Part shown: one piece after another, positions 4,858-12,284 of the stretch
Position numbering within the stretch: the stretch's first letter is position 1
Layout of the letters: the number at the start of each line of letters is the position of its first letter
Origin: UBA5499 sp002426275
GTDB lineage: Bacteria; Bacillota; DTU084
NCBI GenBank assembly: GCA_937888735.1
Contig: CALASN010000120.1
Location: 1-14,424, forward strand
DNA length: 14,424 nucleotides
Direction of reading: 5' to 3'
Translations under genes and position numbers: made by a program
Notes under the pieces: model-generated
Told to the model about the DNA's origin: nothing
The model's database searches: none
The model's input: only the letters and a program-made list of their open reading frames with translations

Positions 4858-6741
4858 TCAACTATTATAGCAGATAACGCTGTTTTGGGTAATGGGGTTC
4901 TGAGAATCTTCCACTGCGGTCGCAACGTTCTGAAGGTTATATTTTTTCGCTTGCAGGGAAAACATCTCGGCGTATTCCCCGCCGAGCGCCATCAGCTCGT
5001 CGTGGGTGCCGCGCTCGGTGATGCGCCCTTTCTCTAGCATATAGATGCAGGTGGCCATGCGAGTGGTGGAAAGCCGGTGGGAGATAGTAACGACGGTCTT
5101 GTCCTCGAGCTCAAACATCAGGCGGTTGAGGTTGTATTCCGCGATGGGATCAAGCGCTGAGGACGGCTCGTCGAGGATCATCACCGGGCTGTCCTTATAC
5201 AGCGCGCGCGTGATGACCAGGCTCTGGCTCTCGCCGCCCGAGAGCAACACGCCGTTTTCGTCGAACTCGCGGGTGACGCCGGTGTCGAAGCCATTCTCGA
5301 AGGAGACGAGCTTTTTGGCAAAACCGCTCCGTTCCGCCGCTTCCGCCGCCCGCGCGGGATCGAGCGGGGCGGTGTCCATCGTGATGTTCTCCCCCACCGT
5401 CGCCGCCAGGAGCTGATAATCCTGGAACACCGTCGCGAAGACGTTGCGGTATCCGGCGAGATCGTACTCGCGGATGTCGCGCCCGCCGTAAAGGATGGTC
5501 CCCGAAGTCGGATCGTAGAGACGCATCAGGAGCTTGACAAGCGTGGTCTTGCCCGCGCCGTTGTAACCCACCAGAGCGATTTTCTCTCCCTTTCCGATTT
5601 TGAGGCTGACGTGCTTAAGGACCTCCTCCGCGCCGTAGGAGAAGGACACGTCCCTCAGCTCCAGCTCTTCCGCCGTCTCCGGGACGGGGACGGCGTTTTT
5701 GGGAGAGGAGATCTTCACCTCGTAATTGAGGAAATGCCGGATCTTGTCGATATAGAGGCTGTGCTCCTGAAACTCGGGGAGGGTGCGCGAGAAGCTGGAG
5801 ATGCTGTTGCGAATTTGGTTGCAGGAGTTGTACATCGTGACAAGCGTACCATAAGGGATGGTCTTCACGACCACGGCTTTGTAGAGAAGATAGAACAGAT
5901 ATGCCCCGTTGACGAAGGTGTTGAACACGAACTCCATCAGAAACTGATAGACGGCGATGCGGCGCGTGCCCTTTTGTGCCTCCTCCTCCACCTGCTTTGC
6001 CGCCTTGTCGAATTCGCCGTAAAGCGCGCCCTTGACGTTGTTCAGGCGGATTTCCTTGGCGTGGTCGGACAGGTAAAGCACGCGGCTGATATAATCGCGC
6101 TTGCGCTCGTGGGGTTTTGTGCGCTCGCTGACTTCGAGCCGGAGCCTGATGGATTTTTGGGAAAAGATGAAGATGCCGACAAAGGACACGGCCACGAACA
6201 CAAGGCCCAACGCATCCTGCGTGAGCAGATAGCCGCCCACCACCGCGACGCTGACGAAGTGACCGATAAAGCTGCCGGTGGTGTTCAGCACCCGGTCGAT
6301 CCGCGTCGATGCCTCGCCCATCGCCCAGACAAAATCGTTGTAGAAGGCGGGATCGTCATAGCAGGCGAGATCCATCTTCGCCGCCTTTTTATAGAGCTCC
6401 ATCCGGATGGCGCGGTCGATCTTCTGTTTTCCCACCGGCAAAAAGCGGGCGTTGACTACGTTGCCCCACCAGTTCTCCGACCCGGCCACCACCACGAAGA
6501 CCGTGCTGATGAAAAGCGCCACCTGCCAGAAGGGGCGATGGTCGATGATGGCGTTAATGACCCAGCCGATCATGTAGATATGCTCGACAAAAACGATCAC
6601 GCGGTTGCGCGCGACGCCGGTCAGCGCGCGCCAGGAATAAAACGGCGCTTCGCGGAAGGCGATTTGCAGCAAAAAAAGGTTGTTGCCGATGATCTGCGCC
6701 AGGCTGTCGCGCTGCTTTGGAAGCTTTCCGTCCTTTTTCAT
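4858..6741 (-). CDS. ABC transporter half, permease-ATPase fusion (second subunit)
   Basis: This 627-residue half-transporter has an exporter-type membrane domain (residues about 1-335, several hydrophobic helices such as VVGGYLLTQDALGLVFVAV) followed by an ATPase domain from about 360. Walker A GYNGAGKTT lies near 391, the signature LSGGE near 499, Walker B with its catalytic glutamate (MILDEP) near 520, and the switch histidine in ISHRLS near 550. It would work in the cytoplasmic membrane as a heterodimer with the product of 6738-8576; the start codon overlaps that gene's stop (ATGA), showing translational coupling. The cargo is unknown. The last 24 residues (from QNVATAVEDS on) are unlike the usual end of the family, are encoded by A/T-rich DNA and may come from read-through into junction sequence. 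The rest of the gene is strongly G/C-rich compared with its right and left neighbours. Confidence 0.93.
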   Translation of the reverse strand: MKKDGKLPKQRDSLAQIIGNNLFLLQIAFREAPFYSWRALTGVARNRVIVFVEHIYMIGWVINAIIDHRPFWQVALFISTVFVVVAGSENWWGNVVNARFLPVGKQKIDRAIRMELYKKAAKMDLACYDDPAFYNDFVWAMGEASTRIDRVLNTTGSFIGHFVSVAVVGGYLLTQDALGLVFVAVSFVGIFIFSQKSIRLRLEVSERTKPHERKRDYISRVLYLSDHAKEIRLNNVKGALYGEFDKAAKQVEEEAQKGTRRIAVYQFLMEFVFNTFVNGAYLFYLLYKAVVVKTIPYGTLVTMYNSCNQIRNSISSFSRTLPEFQEHSLYIDKIRHFLNYEVKISSPKNAVPVPETAEELELRDVSFSYGAEEVLKHVSLKIGKGEKIALVGYNGAGKTTLVKLLMRLYDPTSGTILYGGRDIREYDLAGYRNVFATVFQDYQLLAATVGENITMDTAPLDPARAAEAAERSGFAKKLVSFENGFDTGVTREFDENGVLLSGGESQSLVITRALYKDSPVMILDEPSSALDPIAEYNLNRLMFELEDKTVVTISHRLSTTRMATCIYMLEKGRITERGTHDELMALGGEYAEMFSLQAKKYNLQNVATAVEDSQNPITQNSVICYNS

Positions 6742-8576
6742 GCGCCATCTCCCTCCAGGAGGTAATTTTCCGCCTGTTTTTTGAACATGCTGTAGTAGGT
6801 GCCGCCGAGCGCCATCAGCTGGTCGTGGGCGCCCTCCTCGGTGACCCTCCCGTCCTCCATCAGGTAGACCCTGTCGGCCACGGCGGCCGAGGAGAGACGG
6901 TGGGAAATAAAGACGCTGATCTTTTTCTGTCCCGTCCTGCCGCGGCAGAGCGCGAGAAAATTCCTGTAGAGCTGATATTCCGCAATGGGATCGAGCGCCG
7001 AGGACGGCTCGTCGAGAAGGAGGATGGCGCTCTTTTTGGCAAAGGCCCGCGCGACGGCCACCTTCTGCGCCTCGCCGCTGGACAGGTTGATGCCTTCGTC
7101 GTCGAACTCACGGGTGAGGGTGGACGAGGCGCCCTTCGGCAGCGCCGCAATCCGCTCGGCGGCGCCGCTCTTTTTGAGCGCGTCCAGCGCCGCGCGCTCC
7201 CGATCGCCTTCGACCTCGTTGCCCATCAGCACGTTCTCGGTCACGCTCATCGAGAGAAGCTGGAAATCCTGGAACGTCGAGCCGATCAGCGCCCGATAGG
7301 CGCGCAGCTCGTATTCCCGGATATCGACGCCGTTTAAGTAGATCGCGCCCTCCGTCGGGTCGTAGAGGCGCATGATCAGTTTCACGAGGGTGCTCTTACC
7401 CGAACCGTTGTGTCCCACGACGGAAACCAGCTCCCCGCGCCGCAAGGTCATCGTGATGTTCCGCACCGCATCGCGCGAGGCTCCCTCATAGCGGAAAGAC
7501 ACATCTCTGAGTTCGAGCGTATCGACCGCGCGCGGGACCGGCCGGCCGGGCTGGTCCTCCGGGATGGCATCGCGGTGGCCGAGAAATGTCTTGAGATTAT
7601 CGGTATAGAGCGCGTTCTGAAAGATGGCGACAAGACTGTCGGTCAGGCTGATGAGCATCCAGGTGGTGCTCACCGCAGCGTTGGCCACCACCACGAAGTC
7701 GGACACGGTGATGGCCTCCTGCACCATGGCGAGATACGCACCCAGGAGCCAGGTGCCTTCAAAAAGGAGCGGGAAGCAGATGGTGGACTTGATGGCATTG
7801 ATGACAAACAGGCGCTTCCAGTATTTCATTGCCACGCCGATCACGCCCTCCATCGCCCCGCCGTAGGTGCGCTCCAAAAGCGCCGGGGCGCGGGTCAGTC
7901 GGATCTCTTTGGCGTATTTCTGGAGGTAGAAGGCGCGGTTGACGTAGTCGAGCCGACGGTTATAAGGGATGGCTTCCATATTTTTTTCGTATTCCTGCTG
8001 ACTGCCAAGCCGCCCGAAGACGAGGTTGGCGAATACTGGGAGAAGCGAGACGAGGCCCACCCACAGGTTGATCTTAAACATGGTGATGATGACGTATGCT
8101 GAGGAGAAAAAGGCGCTGAACGCCCGCGCAGACGAGTCCACCGTTGACACGGCGCGACTGAAGATCTCGCTCGCCGCCTTGGTATAATCGTTGTAGAACT
8201 CGGCGTTCTCGTAGCAAGCGATATCAACGTTGGTGGCCTTGTCGAACAGGCGGCGGTTGAGCTTCCGATACAATAGCGGGTTATTGATGAGGACAAAACG
8301 GCTGAAATACGCGTCAAAGGCCGCGATGCCGAGCATCAGCGCCAGACTGAACGCCAGAAACAGCGACACCTCCGTAAAAGAGCGCGTCATTTCGGCCGCG
8401 CCAAACAGATAGCGCATGAAGATCACCGTGGAGAACACCCAAGAACCAAACCCGAGCAGATGCGACGCGAAGGTCAGTAGCACCCGCTGCGGGCTGACGC
8501 TCCAGACAAAGCGCAGCAGATAGAAGGTATTTTTGACCATGTGCTCCAAGCGCGCGAGCTTTTGTTTTTTAAGCAT
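6738..8576 (-). CDS. ABC transporter half, permease-ATPase fusion (first subunit)
   Basis: This half-transporter of 612 residues pairs with the one encoded at 4858-6741. The membrane domain covers about residues 1-330 (for example FSTVIFMRYLFG, SLFLAFSLALMLGIAAF) and is followed by the ATPase. Walker A is GHNGSGKST near 387, the signature is the variant LSSGE near 497, Walker B is ILLLDEPSSALD near 515, and ISHRLS supplies the switch histidine. Both halves keep the catalytic glutamate, so both sites may be active. The frame runs open upstream to 8813, but those 79 codons lie across the end of the secreted-protein gene and look non-coding. I chose the ATG at 8576; a GTG at 8582 is equally possible, as both follow a GAGGG site (8588-8592). 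No binding protein, peptidase domain or precursor peptide is adjacent, so drug, lipid or peptide export are all possible. Confidence 0.92.
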   Translation of the reverse strand: MLKKQKLARLEHMVKNTFYLLRFVWSVSPQRVLLTFASHLLGFGSWVFSTVIFMRYLFGAAEMTRSFTEVSLFLAFSLALMLGIAAFDAYFSRFVLINNPLLYRKLNRRLFDKATNVDIACYENAEFYNDYTKAASEIFSRAVSTVDSSARAFSAFFSSAYVIITMFKINLWVGLVSLLPVFANLVFGRLGSQQEYEKNMEAIPYNRRLDYVNRAFYLQKYAKEIRLTRAPALLERTYGGAMEGVIGVAMKYWKRLFVINAIKSTICFPLLFEGTWLLGAYLAMVQEAITVSDFVVVANAAVSTTWMLISLTDSLVAIFQNALYTDNLKTFLGHRDAIPEDQPGRPVPRAVDTLELRDVSFRYEGASRDAVRNITMTLRRGELVSVVGHNGSGKSTLVKLIMRLYDPTEGAIYLNGVDIREYELRAYRALIGSTFQDFQLLSMSVTENVLMGNEVEGDRERAALDALKKSGAAERIAALPKGASSTLTREFDDEGINLSSGEAQKVAVARAFAKKSAILLLDEPSSALDPIAEYQLYRNFLALCRGRTGQKKISVFISHRLSSAAVADRVYLMEDGRVTEEGAHDQLMALGGTYYSMFKKQAENYLLEGDGA

Positions 8577-8671
8577 CTCCACTGAGGCCCTCACTTCTGC
8601 GCCACAGGGCACAACCTGATTGCGGGAACGGCATGCGCCCCGCCAAAACGAGCGAGATTTCCTGCTTAGTC

Positions 8672-9391
8672 TTATGCGTTCATGCCAGTGTAAACACCCA
8701 ATGCGCTGAAGCAATAGACAAACCCAGTAACTGATGCAATACTTCTTCGAGCAGTGCAGACTAAAGCGCCATTTTTGTAGAGGGTAAGAACGAAATCCCC
8801 GGTTGATGTGCAAGCTACTTTAGCTAAAAAGCGATCCGTACTTGTATATGTTGTAATTGCAGCACTGCTACTTCCCCAGGTTTCGGTTGCGGGATCATAT
8901 CTTTGACCGCCCAGAGGGTTAGGGTTCAACACACAAAATTGAATATTTTTATTATTAAAAAATTGAATGCCTATTCCTTGCTGCATGCCCTGAGAAGACC
9001 AACCGTAAGGCGTATCCAAAGGAAGATTCCTACCATTCATAAAACCAACGTACGCTATGGATTCAGAATTCACATTCATATTCGTTATTTCTACCGAATA
9101 TTCAAATCCCTTTAGTTCGGATATAGTCCACGTTCCATTGGAAGTTAATACAGCATAATGATTTTTTTCACCGACCACCCATGAATCCAGATTTATTCCA
9201 TCATTAACATTACCCGTTGCCGCTCTTGAGCCCAGATAGGAAAGAGCATATTTTTCGGTACCAAAATTTGCCTCAGACTGCACTGGATAATTAACCGTCT
9301 TGAAATCAACTGTATATGCGGAACTTCCAAAGACAATGTATGTTAAGAAAATAAGCTCCCAGAGCAATGTAATCAGCTTTTGTTCTCGCAT
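8672..9391 (-). CDS. Small secreted protein, probable beta-sandwich, perhaps truncated
   Basis: This 239-residue protein starts with a short charged segment (MREQK) and a hydrophobic core (LITLLWELIFLTYIVFG), then SSA before YTVDF, which fits a signal peptide cut near residue 26. The mature part is rich in Gly, Ser, Thr, Asn and aromatic residues and looks all-beta. Segments such as GFEYSVEITNMNV, GIGIQFFNNKNIQFCVL and DFVLTLYKNGALVC resemble the strands of laminin-G/concanavalin-like carbohydrate-binding sandwiches, and the end FSALGVYTGMNA recalls the closing part of such domains, stopping before the usual final strand. AGGAGG (- strand of 9403-9408) precedes the ATG by 11 bases. It lies 56 bases after the sugar-binding protein gene, so it may be co-transcribed with the rhamnoside genes. 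I do not recognise the family; the fold is a guess from the pattern. Confidence 0.65.
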   Translation of the reverse strand: MREQKLITLLWELIFLTYIVFGSSAYTVDFKTVNYPVQSEANFGTEKYALSYLGSRAATGNVNDGINLDSWVVGEKNHYAVLTSNGTWTISELKGFEYSVEITNMNVNSESIAYVGFMNGRNLPLDTPYGWSSQGMQQGIGIQFFNNKNIQFCVLNPNPLGGQRYDPATETWGSSSAAITTYTSTDRFLAKVACTSTGDFVLTLYKNGALVCTARRSIASVTGFVYCFSALGVYTGMNA

Positions 9392-9447
9392 TATATAGTC
9401 AGCCTCCTCACTTTTGGATTAAACAATTTGGTGCATTCGCTAGATTA

Positions 9448-10851
9448 TCATTCCTCCACTCTGCTGTTTCCTTGATTGAGAAACCGCTCTTCAAAGCTTT
9501 TAGCAGCTTTCTGTAATAATTGTTTGGGATTTGTCTTTTCCTTCGTCAGCACAGACTGCACGACCGGCGAAAGATACTCGCCATACAACTGCTGCGCGAA
9601 AAACGGCGGCTCGGGCTTGATGTATTTGCTGGCTTCCTGCCACACGCCTGGAAAATCAATCAGCACATCTCTGTATTCCTGCGCTGTTTGGCGCATCTTT
9701 TGATCCAATTCGCCTGTGAAAACAGGAATAGACGAAATTTTGTCTACTTGCCCCTGCCTCCGCATCTGTTCACCTGTCCGCTTCACAAACTCTGGACTTA
9801 CGCTCTTAAGCAGTTTCCAAGTAATCCATTTAAAAGCGGCTTTCTGGACTTCTTGGGGTCTATTGGGATTGATGATGCAGTAATCTCCGCCCAGCTGATT
9901 TGCTCTTCCCGCGGGTCCTGCCGGCAGGAGAGCCATTCCGATCTCGTCTATCTTCATGCCATTCTGATTGATCAAAATAGGGGTCCAATCGTTAGTTCCG
10001 TTTGTCATGGCAATCTGTCCGGCGGCAAAAAGCGGCCATACATCTTGAGTCGCCAGCAGCAAATTTGGCTGAAGACAATCATATTTCCAGCGCAAATCAC
10101 GAACAAACTCAAAGGCCTTCACTGTCTCGGACTCTCCGAAGGTCGCACGCCATTTGCCGCCCACTTCCTTTTCAAAATCCCCTCCCGCCTGCCAGACCCA
10201 ATTCAACATGCCCCAGCCGGCATAGGCTCCTTTACCATAAATACCATAACCTGCAATGCCTTTTTTCCTGTTGGTAAGTTTCTGCGCAGTCCTAGCAAAT
10301 TCTTCCCAATTTTCGGGCACTAGATAACTGCCGTCGCCCTTCGTCAAACCAGCATCGCGGAAAATTTTCTTGTTGTACCACATGCCGATGATGTAGCCGC
10401 TCATGGGCAGAGCATAATAGCGACCGTTCCGTTTGAATGGCTCCAACATGGACATGTTCAATTGATCTTTATACTCCCAATCATTAATCATCTTGGTAAG
10501 ATCCCAAGCGTATCCTCTTTCTGCAACATAGCCTTCGGTTGCCCAAAGGGTAATCACGTCCTCAGCTGTTCCCCCTGCAATGCTTGTGGCAAAACTATCC
10601 GGAGAATAACCGCGATCCGTCCACTTAATTTCAATATTGGGATAAATTTTATTGAACTCCGCAATATCTGCTTTCAGATTTTTCACAGCAACTTTGTCCG
10701 TCTCTTTAGGTCCGCAGTTGATCACAACTACGATCTTCTTCCCCGAATTCAGCTCTGTCTGCTGATCGGTCTTTTCCCGCCGATTAATTCCCCAGCCAGC
10801 TAAAGCCGCCACAATGATTACCCCTAAAACCAGCCAAAGCCTCTTCGACAT
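9448..10851 (-). CDS. Extracellular sugar-binding protein of an ABC importer (family 1)
   Basis: This 467-residue protein belongs to the bacterial extracellular solute-binding family 1, which presents oligosaccharides to ABC permeases. After an N-terminal hydrophobic helix (LWLVLGVIIVAALAG, residues 5-19) comes the usual start of the mature domain (IVVVINCGP), IAEFNKIYPNIEIKW, then PMSGYIIGMWYNKKIFRDAG, the diagnostic segment in which the first lobe meets the ligand, followed by PENWEEFARTAQKLT, AGQIAMTNGTNDW and GGDYCIINPNRP. Position 20, where a lipoprotein would have cysteine, is tryptophan (LAGW). It is therefore probably anchored by the uncleaved helix rather than lipid. AGGAGG lies nine bases before the ATG (- strand of 10861-10866). 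No permease genes flank it, so its partner must be elsewhere. Its position beside a rhamnosidase suggests rhamnose-containing sugars as ligand, an inference. Confidence 0.9.
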   Translation of the reverse strand: MSKRLWLVLGVIIVAALAGWGINRREKTDQQTELNSGKKIVVVINCGPKETDKVAVKNLKADIAEFNKIYPNIEIKWTDRGYSPDSFATSIAGGTAEDVITLWATEGYVAERGYAWDLTKMINDWEYKDQLNMSMLEPFKRNGRYYALPMSGYIIGMWYNKKIFRDAGLTKGDGSYLVPENWEEFARTAQKLTNRKKGIAGYGIYGKGAYAGWGMLNWVWQAGGDFEKEVGGKWRATFGESETVKAFEFVRDLRWKYDCLQPNLLLATQDVWPLFAAGQIAMTNGTNDWTPILINQNGMKIDEIGMALLPAGPAGRANQLGGDYCIINPNRPQEVQKAAFKWITWKLLKSVSPEFVKRTGEQMRRQGQVDKISSIPVFTGELDQKMRQTAQEYRDVLIDFPGVWQEASKYIKPEPPFFAQQLYGEYLSPVVQSVLTKEKTNPKQLLQKAAKSFEERFLNQGNSRVEE

Positions 10852-10866
10852 AATAAAAATCCTCCT

Positions 10867-11283
10867 CGCTGTAATAAAATTTCACGTAAACAGTAGTCCG
10901 AAACTTACGCTGCTTATTTCGCTGTCAGATCAGCCCTTGCTTAGCTAAAGTCCAAAATGCCGCTGCCAGAAACACTGTCCTACGTCAAAGATGGATCATG
11001 TTTGAACACGCGGCGGTCCGTTTACAGATGAGTCAATTTTCTAAACTTAATGTACAGCTCAGTGCTACAATCGAAAGCTTATTTCTCTTTACTTCATGCG
11101 ATTGGGCTTGCCATCGTTCTTAGTCTCATTACTGCATTTTCAGCAAACCCTGATGAGCCTTTATCACCCCCGTCACCATTTTCTCACCCTGCGCCTGCAG
11201 ACAGCCTTTTTGCAATGACACATCTTGCTTTTGGATGCTTCTCTGACAAATATGGCCCATCAGGAAAAACCAGCGTAACGAAC
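10867..11283. other. 417-base gap with no convincing gene
   Basis: This is the only large gap in the rhamnoside locus. Neither strand has a frame with both a ribosome binding site and a domain. A + strand frame (11050-11313) overlaps the end of the isomerase gene and looks like chance. On the - strand, about 10930-10978 encodes TVFLAAAFWTLAKQGLI followed by a stop, which resembles the end of a real protein and may be left from a deleted gene. No strong hairpin or consensus promoter was found for the downstream binding-protein gene. Confidence 0.45.
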
Positions 11284-12267
11284 CTACTTCGCAAACAAAT
11301 ATTTGCGCAATAAAGCCGACGACTCGGTGGCATCCCCGCTATGGATGACCCTCTCCACTTCGTCTGCATCCATACGATTCATTACGTTCGTCAGTCCATC
11401 CAGCCAGCGTAAGCTCTCGTTCACCGCCCTCTTACCATCTTCGCGGTATGGATATTGATCCATGGAAAGCCACCCTTGATAATTCGTCTTTTTAAGCCAA
11501 TAGAGAAACTCCAAATACGAAATGGTATGTACCGAGCCTGTGATCATGTCATCATCCCAATAGCCGTAATTATCGTTCATGTGCAAATGAAAAAGCGTAT
11601 TACCATGCAGCGAGAGCAAGGCGACTGATTCGGCCACGTTTTCGTAGGCGACCAGCGCGTGTCCAAAATCAATGGTCACACCGCAATTTGGCCGCTGGAT
11701 CTCCTGAATCATCAGCAGCGTGCTGCTGACATTGGAAAGAAAGCAGCGATTGCGCGGCTCTTTAGGTTTATATTCCAATGCCACGCGAACCTCCGGCCGA
11801 TAGTCGCAGCACTGACGTATGCCCTCCACAAACCAATTGTGCTTTTGCAGGTAATCGGCCTGGAAATGATAATCGTAGCCATCCTGGCCGGGCCAGAGGC
11901 TAACCACGTCGCCGCCCAGTTCCACCAGTATATCCATCATTTTCCTGGTATGCGAGACGGCCGCGGCCCGTACCGAGGGATCTTCCGCCGTAAAGGCGCC
12001 TTTACCCCAGATTTGCTTGCCAAAGTGATCAGGGATGATGGCCGATAATTCAAGCCCCGTCCTGTGGAGATTCTCCTTGACTCGCGCCACGTCTTCAGGT
12101 GAATTGAGACAGCTTGCGATCAACTCCACCGCCTGAACTCCTTCAATGCTGGAAACTCGTTCAAAAAGTTCCTCCAAAGCGAAAGGATCCGAGTAACCCG
12201 TGCTCAAGTACCTGTCGCAACAATGTCCGACATTAGTGAGAATTACGCTGTAGGGAAGTTGATACAT
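11284..12267 (-). CDS. TIM-barrel sugar isomerase (xylose isomerase-like, L-rhamnose isomerase type?)
   Basis: This 327-residue protein has the fold of xylose isomerase-like TIM barrels, which interconvert aldoses and ketoses with two metal ions. Counting from the ATG at 12267, ligand candidates are E165 (in ALEYKPKEPR), D200 and H203 (in TIDFGHAL), H229 in HMNDNYGYWDDD with the following Asp cluster (238-240), and D270 in SMDQYPYRED. The spacing E-(35)-D-(3)-H matches what I recall of the Pseudomonas stutzeri L-rhamnose isomerase, and ending with Asp rather than Glu argues against tagatose 3-epimerases. GGAGG (- strand of 12276-12280) precedes this ATG by eight bases, so the in-frame TTG at 12282 is not needed. 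It follows the rhamnosidase gene by 17 bases, consistent with conversion of released rhamnose. The exact sugar is not proven. Confidence 0.8.
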   Translation of the reverse strand: MYQLPYSVILTNVGHCCDRYLSTGYSDPFALEELFERVSSIEGVQAVELIASCLNSPEDVARVKENLHRTGLELSAIIPDHFGKQIWGKGAFTAEDPSVRAAAVSHTRKMMDILVELGGDVVSLWPGQDGYDYHFQADYLQKHNWFVEGIRQCCDYRPEVRVALEYKPKEPRNRCFLSNVSSTLLMIQEIQRPNCGVTIDFGHALVAYENVAESVALLSLHGNTLFHLHMNDNYGYWDDDMITGSVHTISYLEFLYWLKKTNYQGWLSMDQYPYREDGKRAVNESLRWLDGLTNVMNRMDADEVERVIHSGDATESSALLRKYLFAK

Positions 12268-12284
12268 CTTCTTTTCCTCCAAAT

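Noticed and set aside
4644..4877. Open frame on the + strand (77 codons) between the GNAT remnant and the ABC genes
   Set aside because: No ribosome binding site before its ATG, no recognisable domain, and it overlaps the convergent end of a clear ABC gene. The LYRKHSF segment recalls GNAT C-termini but is too short to support a call.
5611..6765. Long open frame on the + strand (384 codons) opposite the second ABC gene
   Set aside because: Antisense shadow of a G/C-rich gene. The residue composition is biased to Asp, His, Val and Gly, and it has no motif; the opposite strand carries full Walker and signature motifs.
8577..8813. 79-codon N-terminal extension of the first ABC subunit
   Set aside because: It overlaps the 3' end of the secreted-protein gene in another frame, has a composition unlike a transporter N-terminus, and a ribosome binding site with start codons lies at 8576-8592.
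11050..11313. Open frame on the + strand (87 codons) in the rhamnoside-locus gap
   Set aside because: No ribosome binding site, antisense overlap with the end of the isomerase gene, and no domain. The hydrophobic stretch alone is weak evidence.
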